This document shows positions 25,055 through 34,094 of a stretch of 35,812 bases of DNA, piece by piece (the stretch's first letter is position 1; each line of letters begins with the position of its first letter). Source of the DNA: Alphaproteobacteria bacterium (GTDB taxonomy: Bacteria > Pseudomonadota > Alphaproteobacteria > DSM-16000 > Inquilinaceae); the NCBI GenBank assembly GCA_028281925.1, contig JANQIX010000047.1, positions 1-35,812 on the forward strand, given 5' to 3'. The position numbers and the translations under genes are program-made. The notes beneath the pieces were generated by a model that saw nothing but the letters and a program-made list of their open reading frames with translations, was not told where the DNA came from and did no database searches.

Positions 25055-25810
25055 GTGAAGGTTGTCGGTTCTCCCATCGTTGTCATCCCGGCGAGGCTTG
25101 CTGCCACCCGGTTTCCGAACAAGCCGCTGGCACCGCTCGCCGGAGCACCCATGATCGTCCAGGTGTGGCGCCGCGCCATGGCCGCCGAGATCGGCCCTGT
25201 GCTGGTGGCCTGCGCCGAGGCGGAGATTGCCGATGCTGTGACGGCCCATGGCGGCGAGGCCGTGCTGACCGATCCGGATCACCCATCCGGCTCCGACCGC
25301 ATCCGCGAGGCCGTGGACCGCTACGACCCAGATCAGCGCTTCGATATCGTCGTTAACCTGCAAGGGGACCTGCCGACCATCGATGCCGCCACAGTGCATG
25401 CCGTTCTGGCACCATTGGCGGACCGAGACGTCGACATCGCAACGGCTGCGGTGGAGATCGTGCATGCGGAGGAGCTGCACGACCCGAACGTGGTCAAGGC
25501 CGTGGCGGAAATACGGAACGACGCTTTGATCGGCCGCGCCCTCTACTTCACGCGCAGCCTCGCCCCCTCCGGCCCGGGGCCGGTCTATCATCATATCGGC
25601 ATCTACGCCTATCGCCGCGCCGCGCTGGCGCGCTTCGTCGCACTGCCACCGGCTGCGCTGGAACGACGCGAGCGGCTGGAACAATTGCGGGCACTGGCTG
25701 CCGGTATGCGGATCGACGTGGCGCTCGTTGACACGGTTCCGCTGGGTGTCGATACCCCGGCCGATCTCGAGCGGGCGCGCCGTCTTCTGACCGAATCCTC
25801 CGGCGATTGA
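25055..25810 (+). CDS. kdsB: 3-deoxy-manno-octulosonate cytidylyltransferase (CMP-KDO synthetase)
   Basis: This is a 251-residue cytoplasmic enzyme that activates KDO with CTP for lipid A-core assembly. It has the nucleotide-binding start VVIPARLAATRFPNKPLAPLAG, then MIVQVWRRA, LVACAEAEIADAV, HPSGSDRI (the CTP/KDO-contacting SGSDR block), VVNLQGDLPTID (metal-binding QGD), HIGIYAYRR and ERLEQLRAL, all standard KdsB features. The start is GTG 25055, preceded by AAAGG 7 bases upstream; an in-frame ATG at 25010 would add a 15-residue hydrophilic tail. It is divergent from the cytochrome gene and followed 22 bases later by prephenate dehydratase. Confidence 0.94.
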   Translation: MKVVGSPIVVIPARLAATRFPNKPLAPLAGAPMIVQVWRRAMAAEIGPVLVACAEAEIADAVTAHGGEAVLTDPDHPSGSDRIREAVDRYDPDQRFDIVVNLQGDLPTIDAATVHAVLAPLADRDVDIATAAVEIVHAEELHDPNVVKAVAEIRNDALIGRALYFTRSLAPSGPGPVYHHIGIYAYRRAALARFVALPPAALERRERLEQLRALAAGMRIDVALVDTVPLGVDTPADLERARRLLTESSGD

Positions 25811-25832
25811 CGGCGACCCTTGAATTCGCGAC

Positions 25833-26726
25833 ATGGACGCTGCCACTATCCGAACCATGTCACGGGATCCCATCGCTTTCCAGGGCTGGCCCGGCGCGCA
25901 TTCTGACATTGCGTGCCGCGTAGTCTTTCCCGACGCGCCGACCCTGCCCTGCCAATCGTTTGAAGAAACGATCGCGGCCGTCCATGAAGAACGCGCCGCA
26001 GCCGCGCTGATTCCCGTCGAGAATTCCGTAGCTGGCCGAGTGGCCGACGTACACCATCTGCTGCCGAAGTCCGGCCTACATATCAACGGCGAGCACTTCC
26101 ATCAGATCCACCATCAGCTACTGGCCGTACCAGGAGCGACCATCGACGATCTCAGGCGCGTGCACAGCCATGTCCATGCGCTGGCCCAGTGCCGCACCAT
26201 CATTCGCGACTTGGGGCTTGAGCCGGTGGTGCATGCTGACACCGCAGGCGCGGCCGAGATGGTCGCCGAACGCGGCGACCGATCGGATGCCGCCATCGCA
26301 TCGAAGCTGGCGGCGGAATTATACGGGCTGGAGGTGCTACGCTCTGACGTCGAAGACGCGTCGCACAACACTACCCGGTTCCTGATCATGGAAGCCGAGG
26401 CGCGGCAACCGACACCCGGTGCGGGCAAAGTGATCACCAGTTTCTTCTTCGAAGTGCCGAGAGAGCCGGCGGCGCTTTACAAGGCGCTGGGCGGGTTTGC
26501 CACTAACGGCGTCAACATCACGAAGCTGGAAAGCTACATGGTCGGCGGCCGCTTCAGCCTGGCAAAGTTCCATGCGGATGTGGAGGGACACCCGGACGAG
26601 CAAAGCCTGCGCCATGGGTTTGCGGAGCTGAACTTCTTTGCGCTCCCCGGCTCGGTCAAGATCATCGGCGTCTACCCGGCCGACCGCTTTCGCGACGATC
26701 CCAGCCAGAAGATGGCCGACAGCTGA
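25833..26726 (+). CDS. pheA: Prephenate dehydratase
   Basis: This is a 297-residue monofunctional enzyme converting prephenate to phenylpyruvate in phenylalanine synthesis. The catalytic domain starts with IAFQGWPGAHSDIA and has ALIPVENSVAGRVADVHHLL. The conserved HNTTRFLIM contains the essential Thr-Arg-Phe. The C-terminal ACT domain (SFFFEVPREPAALYKALGGF, then VNITKLESYMVGG with the ESRP-like Phe-binding turn) gives feedback control by phenylalanine. No chorismate mutase domain is fused, as is usual in alphaproteobacteria. ATG 25833 is used; ATG 25857 (MSRDPIAFQG) is an equally good start. It sits close behind kdsB, a conserved pairing, and converges on the thioesterase gene. Confidence 0.94.
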   Translation: MDAATIRTMSRDPIAFQGWPGAHSDIACRVVFPDAPTLPCQSFEETIAAVHEERAAAALIPVENSVAGRVADVHHLLPKSGLHINGEHFHQIHHQLLAVPGATIDDLRRVHSHVHALAQCRTIIRDLGLEPVVHADTAGAAEMVAERGDRSDAAIASKLAAELYGLEVLRSDVEDASHNTTRFLIMEAEARQPTPGAGKVITSFFFEVPREPAALYKALGGFATNGVNITKLESYMVGGRFSLAKFHADVEGHPDEQSLRHGFAELNFFALPGSVKIIGVYPADRFRDDPSQKMADS

Positions 26727-26742
26727 GGCCGTCTCGTGGTCG

Positions 26743-27201
26743 TTACGCCTCCGGCCGGTCGCTGCGACCGTGCAGGCACATCATGGTGGCAGTCAGTTTG
26801 GCCACCCGCTTCTCATCGACACCGGTCAGCGCGAACACATCGGCCGTCACCACGGTGATCACCTGGCCCGGACGGTCGACGGCGGCACGAGCGACGATCC
26901 GGTCCCCGCGGCCGGGCGACATCAGGTTGATCTTGAATTCGATGGTCAGGACCGAGGCATCCACCGGCATCAGCGAATAGGCGGCATACCCCGCCGCCGT
27001 GTCGGCGATGCTGGAGACGACGCCGGCATGGAAGAAGCCATGTTGCTGGGTCAGGTCAGTACGGTACGGCACTTCGATATCGCACATCCCCGGTTCCAGC
27101 CGCACCATCCGGGCGCCCAGATGGCCCATGAACCCCTGACGATCGAAGCTCTCGCGAACGCGGCGGGCGAAGTCGGGATCGGCTGGCGTGAAGCCGGTCA
27201 T
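26743..27201 (-). CDS. PaaI-family hotdog-fold thioesterase
   Basis: This is a 152-residue acyl-CoA thioesterase-like protein. The hotdog core shows FMGHLGARMVRLEPGMCDIEVPY, the active-site helix QQHGFFHAGVVSSIADTAAGYAA (with the HGxxHxG pattern and the Asp that activates water in PaaI enzymes), then TIEFKINLMSP and a final beta strand. The start is ATG 27201, with GCAGGGGC about 7 bases upstream. It lies 27 bases after the TlpA-like gene on the same strand, so they may form a two-gene unit. The physiological acyl-CoA is unknown. Confidence 0.88.
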   Translation of the reverse strand: MTGFTPADPDFARRVRESFDRQGFMGHLGARMVRLEPGMCDIEVPYRTDLTQQHGFFHAGVVSSIADTAAGYAAYSLMPVDASVLTIEFKINLMSPGRGDRIVARAAVDRPGQVITVVTADVFALTGVDEKRVAKLTATMMCLHGRSDRPEA

Positions 27202-27228
27202 GCGCGACGCCCCTGCGGCCAAAACGCG

Positions 27229-27801
27229 TCAGGCGCCATCGCGGACATAACGGATCAGATCCTGGGCCTCGCGGCTGTCCCATTCCGTATCGCCTGCCAG
27301 GCTGCCGACCCAACGGCCCTCTCCGTCGACGAGCACAGTCGTCGGCAGGCCCATGGCCTCGAAGGCTCGCGGTGCGGCGCCCATCGGATCGAAATAGGCG
27401 TCGAGATGCTCGATGCCATGCTGGTCGAAGAAAGGCTCCACCTGGTCCGCCCCGCCGCGATCCAGCGACAGCGTGACAACCTTGAAATCGTCCCCGCCGA
27501 GCGCGGCCTGCAAACGGTCCAGCGACGGCATCTCGCGGACACACGGAGCGCACCAAGTGGCCCAGAAATTGACCAGAACGACTTGGCCGGCAAAGTCGCC
27601 CAAGCTGAGACTATTGCCCGCGGCGTCCGAAAAGGTAATCTCCGGAGCGGGGCGGGGCGTCTCGAACAGGTCGAACGCCGCCATCGGCCCTTCCAGGGAC
27701 GGTCCGTGGACCGTCGGCCCACGGGTCACGTAGTAGGTAACACCCGCCGCCACCAGGGCCGCGACCGCCATTGCAGCCAATCGTGAACCTAAGCGCTTCA
27801 C
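27229..27801 (-). CDS. TlpA-like membrane-anchored thiol:disulfide oxidoreductase
   Basis: This is a 190-residue periplasmic thioredoxin-fold protein tethered by one N-terminal membrane segment (about residues 8-27). The active site is WCAPC (Cys84, Cys87) in [21 protein letters not shown]. The cis-proline region [13 protein letters not shown] and the AlkA/TlpA-type beta strand LVNFW are present. Proteins of this type reduce apocytochrome c or the copper centre of cytochrome oxidase. A cytochrome c gene is nearby but not in the same operon, so this link is inference. The start is GTG 27801 with AGGAGG 5 bases upstream. It is divergent from argH across 52 bases. In alphaproteobacteria a tlpA-like gene beside argH is a familiar arrangement. 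Confidence 0.9.
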   Translation of the reverse strand: MKRLGSRLAAMAVAALVAAGVTYYVTRGPTVHGPSLEGPMAAFDLFETPRPAPEITFSDAAGNSLSLGDFAGQVVLVNFWATWCAPCVREMPSLDRLQAALGGDDFKVVTLSLDRGGADQVEPFFDQHGIEHLDAYFDPMGAAPRAFEAMGLPTTVLVDGEGRWVGSLAGDTEWDSREAQDLIRYVRDGA

Positions 27802-27853
27802 CCGGCCCTCCTCACCCAAAGAGACCAACCTTCCGCCAAGGCCAGATCAGTCC

Positions 27854-29254
27854 GTGACATCCGACCCATCCGCACCATCGAACCCCCTCTGGGGCGGCCG
27901 GTTTGCCGGCGGCCCCGCCGCCGTCATGCAAGAAATCAACGCATCCATCGGCTTTGACAAGAGGATGGCTGCCCAGGACCTCGCAGCATCGAAGGCCCAT
28001 GCCAATATGCTGGCAGCGCAGGGGATCATCAGCAGCGCCGACGCGGTGGCCATTATCGAGGGCCTGGACCGTATCGCCTCAGAGATCGAGACCGGGGCCT
28101 TCCGCTTCAAGACGGCGCTGGAAGACATCCACATGAATGTGGAGCAGCGCCTGGCCGACCTGATCGGCGAGGCGGCGGGGCGCCTGCATACCGGACGCAG
28201 TCGTAACGACCAAGTGGCGACCGATTTCCGCCTCTGGGTCCGCGATGCATTGGACCGAACCGACCGGGCGCTCGCCGCCCTGCAAGAAGCTCTGATCGAT
28301 CAGGCGGAGCGGAACGCCGACACGCTGATGCCGGGTTTCACCCATCTCCAGTCGGCTCAGCCGGTCACCTTCGGGCATCATCTGCTGGCCTATGTGGAGA
28401 TGGTCGGCCGCGACCGGGGCCGTGTGACCGATTGCCGCCGGCGCCTGAACGAATGTCCGCTGGGGGCCGGCGCCCTGGCCGGCACGTCGTTTCCGATCGA
28501 CCGGGCGATGACGGCGGAGGCGCTTGGCTTCGACCGGCCGTCCGCCAACTCCCTCGACAGCGTGTCGGACCGGGATTTCGCGCTGGAGTACCTGGCGCTG
28601 GCGTCCATCCTGGCGATGCATCTGTCGCGCCTGGCGGAGGAGTTCGTGCTGTGGACGTCGGAGGGCTTCGGCTTCGTGACCCTGACCGACGCCTTCACCA
28701 CCGGCTCTTCGATCATGCCGCAGAAGCGCAACCCCGATGCCGCAGAGCTGGTGCGGGCGAAGACCGGCCGCGTGTTCGGCCACCTCTTGGGCCTGTTGAC
28801 GGTGATGAAGGGGTTGCCGCTTGCTTATGCGAAAGACATGCAGGAAGACAAGGAACCCGTGTTCGAAACGGATGAGACGCTGATGCTTTGCCTTGCGGCC
28901 ACAACGGGCATGGTCCGCGACTTGACGGCCGTGCCGGAGCGGATGAGGGCCGCGCTCGCCGGCGGCTTTCCTACGGCGACGGACCTGGCCGACTGGCTTG
29001 TCCGCGCTCTCGGAATGCCCTTCCGCCAGGCCCATCACGTGACCGGGCGCCTGGTGGCCTTGGCTGAGGCGCAGGGTTGCCCCCTGGACGCGCTGGATCT
29101 GGCCGCAATGCAGACGATCGAACCGAAGATAACAGATGATGTGTTCACCGTGTTGACGCCTGAAGCCTCAGCGGCCAGCCGCACCTCGTTCGGCGCGACG
29201 GCGCCTCAGCGCGTCCGGGAAGCCGCCGCCGCGGCGCGGGAGCGTTTCTTGTGA
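27854..29254 (+). CDS. argH: Argininosuccinate lyase
   Basis: This is a 466-residue cytoplasmic enzyme releasing arginine and fumarate from argininosuccinate, the last step of arginine synthesis. It has [10 protein letters not shown] at the start, [46 protein letters not shown] and the fumarase/aspartase-superfamily signature [12 protein letters not shown] (residues 284-295, with the catalytic serine loop). The length is normal. The start is GTG 27854. The stop overlaps the ATG of the small lipoprotein gene by one base. It heads the argH, lptM-like, lysA, TIGR02302 run. Confidence 0.96.
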   Translation: MTSDPSAPSNPLWGGRFAGGPAAVMQEINASIGFDKRMAAQDLAASKAHANMLAAQGIISSADAVAIIEGLDRIASEIETGAFRFKTALEDIHMNVEQRLADLIGEAAGRLHTGRSRNDQVATDFRLWVRDALDRTDRALAALQEALIDQAERNADTLMPGFTHLQSAQPVTFGHHLLAYVEMVGRDRGRVTDCRRRLNECPLGAGALAGTSFPIDRAMTAEALGFDRPSANSLDSVSDRDFALEYLALASILAMHLSRLAEEFVLWTSEGFGFVTLTDAFTTGSSIMPQKRNPDAAELVRAKTGRVFGHLLGLLTVMKGLPLAYAKDMQEDKEPVFETDETLMLCLAATTGMVRDLTAVPERMRAALAGGFPTATDLADWLVRALGMPFRQAHHVTGRLVALAEAQGCPLDALDLAAMQTIEPKITDDVFTVLTPEASAASRTSFGATAPQRVREAAAAARERFL

Positions 29255-29403
29255 TGCGGCGGAAAGTGCCCTTTGCGGTCTTCACCGCCCTCTGCCTGGC
29301 CCTCTCGGCGGGGATCACGGGCTGCGGCAAGAAGCCTGCCTTTGTCGATCCGCCCGAAGAGGTGGAGACGGACGAATTCCCCCGCACCTATCCCACATCA
29401 TGA
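29254..29403 (+). CDS. Small lipoprotein, LptM-like
   Basis: This is a 49-residue lipoprotein. The N-terminus [20 protein letters not shown] leads to a lipobox ITGC with Cys24 as the acylated residue, then GKKPAF and an acidic, Pro-rich tail (DPPEEVETDEFPRTYP). The GCG-K-K/Q-P pattern right after the Cys and the place just before lysA match the LptM/YifL family, which in E. coli helps oxidative maturation of the LptDE LPS translocon. Here the KGPLxxP continuation is degenerate, so the family match rests on position and lipobox. Its ATG overlaps the argH stop (TGATG) and its stop overlaps the lysA start (ATGA), so translation is coupled on both sides. Confidence 0.82.
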   Translation: MRRKVPFAVFTALCLALSAGITGCGKKPAFVDPPEEVETDEFPRTYPTS

Positions 29404-30695
29404 CCGGATCCGATCTTATGGCCGGCGTCGAGGGGTTCGAGCGCCGGCAGGGCACACTCTGGGCCGAATCCGTATCGTTGACCGAGATCGCGGCGGAGAT
29501 CGGTACGCCCTTCTATTGCTATTCCGCCGGGGGCATCCGGCGTGCGTACCGGGCGCTGGCCGGACCGATGGATGCAGTGGGCGTGCGCATCGCCTATGCC
29601 CTGAAGGCCAACGGGAACCTATCGGTCGTCCGCCTGCTGGCGCGCGAAGGGGCCGGCGCCGACGTGGTGTCGGCGGGCGAGTTGGCAAAGGCCCTTGCCG
29701 CCGGTGTTCCGCCCGACCGCATTGTCTTCTCCGGCGTTGGCAAGACGGATGAGGAGATCACGGCCGCGCTCGCCGCGGGCATCCACCAGATCAACGTCGA
29801 GTCCGTGCCCGAACTGCACAGGATCAGCGAGCTGGCCACCGCGCGCGGCGTCGCCGTTCCCGTGGCCGTGCGGGTCAATCCGGATGTGGACGCGCGAACC
29901 CATGCTAAGATCACGACCGGGCTGCGCGAGAACAAGTTCGGCATCGATCTGGAACAGATCGGTGAAGCCTATCGGCTGGCGGCCGACCTGCCCGGTGTGG
30001 AGGCTGTGGGGCTGGCGGTCCATATCGGCAGCCAGCTCACCGAGATTGCGCCCTATCGGGCGGCGTATGCCCGCATGGCCGATCTGGTGCGCGATCTGCG
30101 CAGCGAGGGACTTCCCGTCCGGCGTCTGGACCTCGGCGGCGGCTTCGGCGTGCGCTACCGCGACGAAAGGCCGCCGTTGCCTTCGGACTACGCCACGGCG
30201 ATCGCTGACACTGTGGGTGATCTCGACTGCGCCATCATGGTCGAACCAGGCCGTTCACTGGTCGCTGCCGCGGGGATGCTGGTCACGCGGGTCGTCTATG
30301 TGAAGCGCGGCGTGTCGCGACGGTTCGTCATCGTCGACGCCGCCATGAACGACCTGATGCGCCCTGCCCTCTACGATGCCTGGCATGGCATCGTCCCGGT
30401 GATCGCGACGGGAAATGGCGAGGGGACGGAGGAGCCGGCGGACGTTGTCGGTCCGGTCTGCGAGAGCGGTGACACTTTTGCCGTGGAACGCCCCCTGCCC
30501 GCGCTGGCATCCGGCGCGTTGCTGGCGTTTACCCATGCGGGGGCCTATGGGGCGGTCATGGCATCCACCTATAACGGACGGGCGCTGCCGGCAGAAGTGA
30601 TTGTCGACGGTGCCGCATTTGCTCTGGTCAGAAAACGGCCAACATTCGAAGAAATGGTGGCCGGCGAAGCCGTGGCGCCATGGCTGGAGGCTTAG
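29400..30695 (+). CDS. lysA: Diaminopimelate decarboxylase
   Basis: This is a 431-residue PLP enzyme making lysine from meso-diaminopimelate. The PLP lysine is Lys69 in AYALKANGN. Other family blocks are DVVSAGELAKAL, VFSGVGKTDEEI, VAVRVNPDVDARTHAKI, AVGLAVHIGSQ, LDLGGGFGVRY, VEPGRSLVAAAG, MNDLMRPALYDAWH and PVCESGDTFA with the active-site Cys from the second subunit. The start at ATG 29400 overlaps the lipoprotein stop; an in-frame ATG at 29418 is an alternative. The next gene begins 36 bases downstream. Confidence 0.96.
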   Translation: MTGSDLMAGVEGFERRQGTLWAESVSLTEIAAEIGTPFYCYSAGGIRRAYRALAGPMDAVGVRIAYALKANGNLSVVRLLAREGAGADVVSAGELAKALAAGVPPDRIVFSGVGKTDEEITAALAAGIHQINVESVPELHRISELATARGVAVPVAVRVNPDVDARTHAKITTGLRENKFGIDLEQIGEAYRLAADLPGVEAVGLAVHIGSQLTEIAPYRAAYARMADLVRDLRSEGLPVRRLDLGGGFGVRYRDERPPLPSDYATAIADTVGDLDCAIMVEPGRSLVAAAGMLVTRVVYVKRGVSRRFVIVDAAMNDLMRPALYDAWHGIVPVIATGNGEGTEEPADVVGPVCESGDTFAVERPLPALASGALLAFTHAGAYGAVMASTYNGRALPAEVIVDGAAFALVRKRPTFEEMVAGEAVAPWLEA

Positions 30696-30731
30696 CCCCG
30701 GGACAAGGGTAAGGCAGGAGGAACGGACCCG

Positions 30732-33221
30732 ATGCATCGCCTGCGCATGGACATTGCACAGCCGCGCGGCGAGCCCAAGCGGCTCTTGCGACTGGCACGC
30801 CTTTCGGTCGCATGGGAGGTTCTCTGGCCGAGGCTTTGGCCCCTGGTGGCGGTGCTGGGCCTGTTCGCGGCGCTGACCCTGTTCGACATCCTGCCGGAAC
30901 TGCCCGGATGGCTGCACCTGGCGACGTTGATCGTCCTGGGTACGGCCGCTGCGGTATCGCTTGTCTTGGCTCTGACCGGGTTCCACACACCGTCTATCGG
31001 CACCGCGCGCCGGCGACTCGAGCAGGACAGCGGTCTCGAGCACCGTCCGCTGACGGCCTTGATCGACAGACAGATGACCAGCATGCGGGACCCGGAGGCG
31101 CGCGCACTCTGGAAGCTGCATGTCGATCGCCAGCGGGCCAGAGCGTCGCAGCTGACAGTGCGGCTGCCGCGTCCGACCCTGGCGGAGCGGGATGGCTTCG
31201 GCCTGCGCGGCCTTCTGGCGCTGGTCGTATTCGTCGCCGCTGCCGCGAGTTGGGGCGACTGGTGGCCGCGACTTGAACGGGTGCTGTCGCCCCAGATCGC
31301 GGTGGCGAGCGGCGGTTCGGATCCGGTCCTGGATCTCTTCATATCGCCGCCGCGCCATACGGGCGTTGCCCCCTTCTATCTGCAGCCCCCGCCCGTGACC
31401 GAGACGGGAGAGCAGTTGCCGGGGCCTTCCATCGCGGCCCCCGTAGACAGTGTTCTCGCCGCCAGGGTATCGGGAACGGCGGACGTACCCACTCTGATCC
31501 TGGGGCTGGAGGCCCTGACCTTCGGCATCGTCGGCGGCGACGCCACAGAGATCGAGGCGGTGCTGACGGCAGGCGACAAGATCGCCGTGGAGGTCGACGG
31601 GACCGTCCTTGCCGAATGGCCCTTGGAGCTGATCCCCGATCTTGTTCCGGAGATCGCGTTTGCGGAAACACCGACCGGCACGGAACGAGGGGCGCTGCGG
31701 CTGCACTACACGGCAGAGGACGACTACGGCGTCGCGGCGGTCACCGCTACCGTTGCGCTCTCGCCGGACGCCCCAGAGGCCCTGCCGCGGGCCCCCATGC
31801 AGCTGGAATTGACCGTGCCGGGCCGTCAGCCCTCGGAGGCCGAGGGCGTCAGCTTCCATGACCTCACGCCGCATCCCTGGGCGGGCCAGTCCGTGTCGAT
31901 CCATTTGACGGCAACGGATGCCGTCGGTCAGTCCGGGGCATCGGAAGCGGTCGACATCGTCCTGCCCGAACGGACTTTCGAACATCCGATCGCCCGCGCC
32001 ATCATCGATCAGCGGCGGACACTGCTGCTCTATCCGGAACAGGCGGCCGAGGTCTCGGAGTCCCTTGAGACGCTGTCGCTTAGACCGGACCGCTACTATG
32101 ACGACGCCGTGGTCTTCCTGGCGCTGCGCACTGCTTCGCGCCGTCTGACCTTGGCGGATAACCTCGGCGAAGCCATCGCATCCATCGAAGGGCTACTTTG
32201 GGATACGGCGCTCAGGCTGGAGGACGGTGACCTTTCGCTGGCCGAGCGCGACCTTCGTGCGGCCCAGCAGGCGCTGATGGACGCCTTGTCAAGCGACGCC
32301 TCGGACGAGGAGATCGCGCGCCTGATGGAGGAACTGCGCCAGGCGATGGACCGCTATCTGCAGGCCCTGGAAGAGAACCTGATGGAGCAGCTGGCGCGGG
32401 GCGAGGATCTGCAGCCCATGATGATCCCGCCGAACGCCAACACGATCAATCGCCAGCAACTGGACGAGATGCTGCGACAGATGCAGGAGCTCTCGGAAAG
32501 CGGTGCGCGGGATGCCGCACGCGACATGCTGGCTCAGCTGCAGAATATGCTGGAGAACCTGGAAACGGGTATGGCGCTGCAGCAGCAACAGCAGCAGAAC
32601 CAGATGATGTCCCTGCTTGAAGACATGCAGGCCCTGATGGAGGCGCAGCAGGAGCTTCTGGACCAGACATTCCAGCAATCGCAGTCATCGCCCGAGAATG
32701 GCCAGGGCCAGCCCGGCCAGCAGGGCCAACAGCCCGGCGCCGGCGAATCCGAGGCCGTTCAGGAAGCGCTGAGGCGTGCTCTGGGCCAGATGATGCGGGA
32801 GATGGGAGAGCTTGCCGGCGATATCCCCGCTCCGCTTGGGCGCGCCGAACAGGCCATGCGGTCTTCCTCCGAAGCGCTCGGCCGCGGACGGCCGGACCAG
32901 GCGATCGATCCTCAGACCCAGGCGCTGGATGCCCTTCAGCAGGGTCTGCAGAGCTTCGTCGACCAGATGCTGGAGCAGATGGCCCAACAGCAGGGAACGC
33001 AGGTCGGCCCGGCAGCCCAACCCCTGCCGTCCAACACGGATCCGCTCGGGCGGCCCTTGCGCAACTCAGGCAGCGTCAGCACTGAGGATGTGGCGATACC
33101 GCAGGAATCCGATATTCAGCGGTCGCGTGAGATTCTCCGCGAACTGCGCCGCCGTCTCGGCGAGCGCCAGCGGCCGGAGCCGGAGCGCAACTATATCGAG
33201 CGGCTATTGCGCCGTTTCTGA
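30732..33221 (+). CDS. TIGR02302/DUF4175 family membrane protein
   Basis: This is an 829-residue protein of a family found mainly in alphaproteobacteria, commonly just after lysA; its function is not established. There are two membrane segments near residues 33-55 and 60-82, and a third near 157-173 (LRGLLALVVFVAAAASW). A large probably periplasmic region with beta-rich LHYTAEDDYGVAAVTATVAL and IHLTATDAVGQSG blocks follows. The C-terminal third (about 510-770) is helical and very rich in Gln, Met and Glu, with a poly-Gln run near residue 617 and a Pro/Gly/Gln linker, so coiled coil is likely. AGGAGG lies 10 bases before ATG 30732. The last 18 bases overlap the convergent zinc-ribbon gene. Confidence 0.9.
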   Translation: MHRLRMDIAQPRGEPKRLLRLARLSVAWEVLWPRLWPLVAVLGLFAALTLFDILPELPGWLHLATLIVLGTAAAVSLVLALTGFHTPSIGTARRRLEQDSGLEHRPLTALIDRQMTSMRDPEARALWKLHVDRQRARASQLTVRLPRPTLAERDGFGLRGLLALVVFVAAAASWGDWWPRLERVLSPQIAVASGGSDPVLDLFISPPRHTGVAPFYLQPPPVTETGEQLPGPSIAAPVDSVLAARVSGTADVPTLILGLEALTFGIVGGDATEIEAVLTAGDKIAVEVDGTVLAEWPLELIPDLVPEIAFAETPTGTERGALRLHYTAEDDYGVAAVTATVALSPDAPEALPRAPMQLELTVPGRQPSEAEGVSFHDLTPHPWAGQSVSIHLTATDAVGQSGASEAVDIVLPERTFEHPIARAIIDQRRTLLLYPEQAAEVSESLETLSLRPDRYYDDAVVFLALRTASRRLTLADNLGEAIASIEGLLWDTALRLEDGDLSLAERDLRAAQQALMDALSSDASDEEIARLMEELRQAMDRYLQALEENLMEQLARGEDLQPMMIPPNANTINRQQLDEMLRQMQELSESGARDAARDMLAQLQNMLENLETGMALQQQQQQNQMMSLLEDMQALMEAQQELLDQTFQQSQSSPENGQGQPGQQGQQPGAGESEAVQEALRRALGQMMREMGELAGDIPAPLGRAEQAMRSSSEALGRGRPDQAIDPQTQALDALQQGLQSFVDQMLEQMAQQQGTQVGPAAQPLPSNTDPLGRPLRNSGSVSTEDVAIPQESDIQRSREILRELRRRLGERQRPEPERNYIERLLRRF

Positions 33222-34094
33222 TGCCGCGTCGGACTCGCTATCGAAATCGAGTCCGAGGGATCGGGGGGCACTTTCGGCATCGGGGGGCTGTTCCGGCTGG
33301 GCCGCATGCGGCGGTTCCGCGCGCTCCAGCAATTGCGGCTCTTCCGACGGCTCGGGTACGGAAGGCGGGGCATCTTCCACAACGGCGTCCCACGTCGTGG
33401 GCCGCACCTCAAGGGTGATGGCCTGTTCACTGGGATCAACCCGGCGCGTCTCGAAGCCCACCGTCCTGCCAGGCTCGATGGTGGAGGCTGCCACGTCGAA
33501 GACCCACCGCTCCAGCGGCTGGCCGCTCTCGTCCGTCAGAAACGCTTCAAGCGGCGGCGCCTCGATCGGCTGCGTCCCCTGATTGGAAATCTCGCCACGG
33601 ATCAGGAGAACGAGTTCGCCGTTCTCTTCGGCGTACTCCGAATGGATAATCTCCAGTCCCAGATCCGCCTGAAACGCTTCCGCCGCAGCCTGCGACAGGT
33701 CTATGCCCACCATCTTGTAAAACTGCACCGCCGGCGGCCAGAACCGGACGATGTCTTCGCGCGCAACATAGGCGCCGGCACCGAGCCCCGCCACCACCGC
33801 CAGCAGCATCAGCCACCCGAAGGCCAGCGCCTTGCCGCTGCGGCGCGGCTCGCGCATGGCCGGCAAGTTGATGTTGGGCGGCGACCGCGGCTCGTCGTCG
33901 AACACCGACGGCCTCTCCGGTCTTGGTGGAAGCGGCGGCTCGGGTGCGATGACATGGGGTGCGGACCGCGTTGTCGGCGGCTCCTCGAACCAGACATGGC
34001 CGCAACTGCTGCATCGCACACGCCGGCCGGTCGGGCCGATGGAGGTATTGGCGACCAAGTAGCGGGCGGAACACGACGGGCATTTAAGGATCAT
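33204..34094 (-). CDS. MJ0042-type zinc-ribbon membrane protein (DUF3426-like)
   Basis: This is a 296-residue protein. The N-terminal zinc ribbon has Cys5, Cys8, Cys28 and Cys31 (CPSC, then RVRCSSCGHVW). After a Pro-rich cytoplasmic spacer comes one membrane segment (about 90-110, LAFGWLMLLAVVAGLGAGAYVA). A periplasmic domain follows, with ILIRGE-like strand LLIRGEISNQGTQP and FLTDESGQPLERWVF that fits the DUF3426/FxLYD-type fold. The tail is acidic and Pro/Glu-rich. The start is ATG 34092-34094, where the ribbon begins; the longer frame to 34142 adds unrelated residues. In alphaproteobacteria this gene commonly sits divergent from ftsE-ftsX; its role is unknown. Its 3' end overlaps the TIGR02302 gene by 18 bases on the opposite strand. 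Confidence 0.85.
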   Translation of the reverse strand: MILKCPSCSARYLVANTSIGPTGRRVRCSSCGHVWFEEPPTTRSAPHVIAPEPPLPPRPERPSVFDDEPRSPPNINLPAMREPRRSGKALAFGWLMLLAVVAGLGAGAYVAREDIVRFWPPAVQFYKMVGIDLSQAAAEAFQADLGLEIIHSEYAEENGELVLLIRGEISNQGTQPIEAPPLEAFLTDESGQPLERWVFDVAASTIEPGRTVGFETRRVDPSEQAITLEVRPTTWDAVVEDAPPSVPEPSEEPQLLERAEPPHAAQPEQPPDAESAPRSLGLDFDSESDAASETAQ

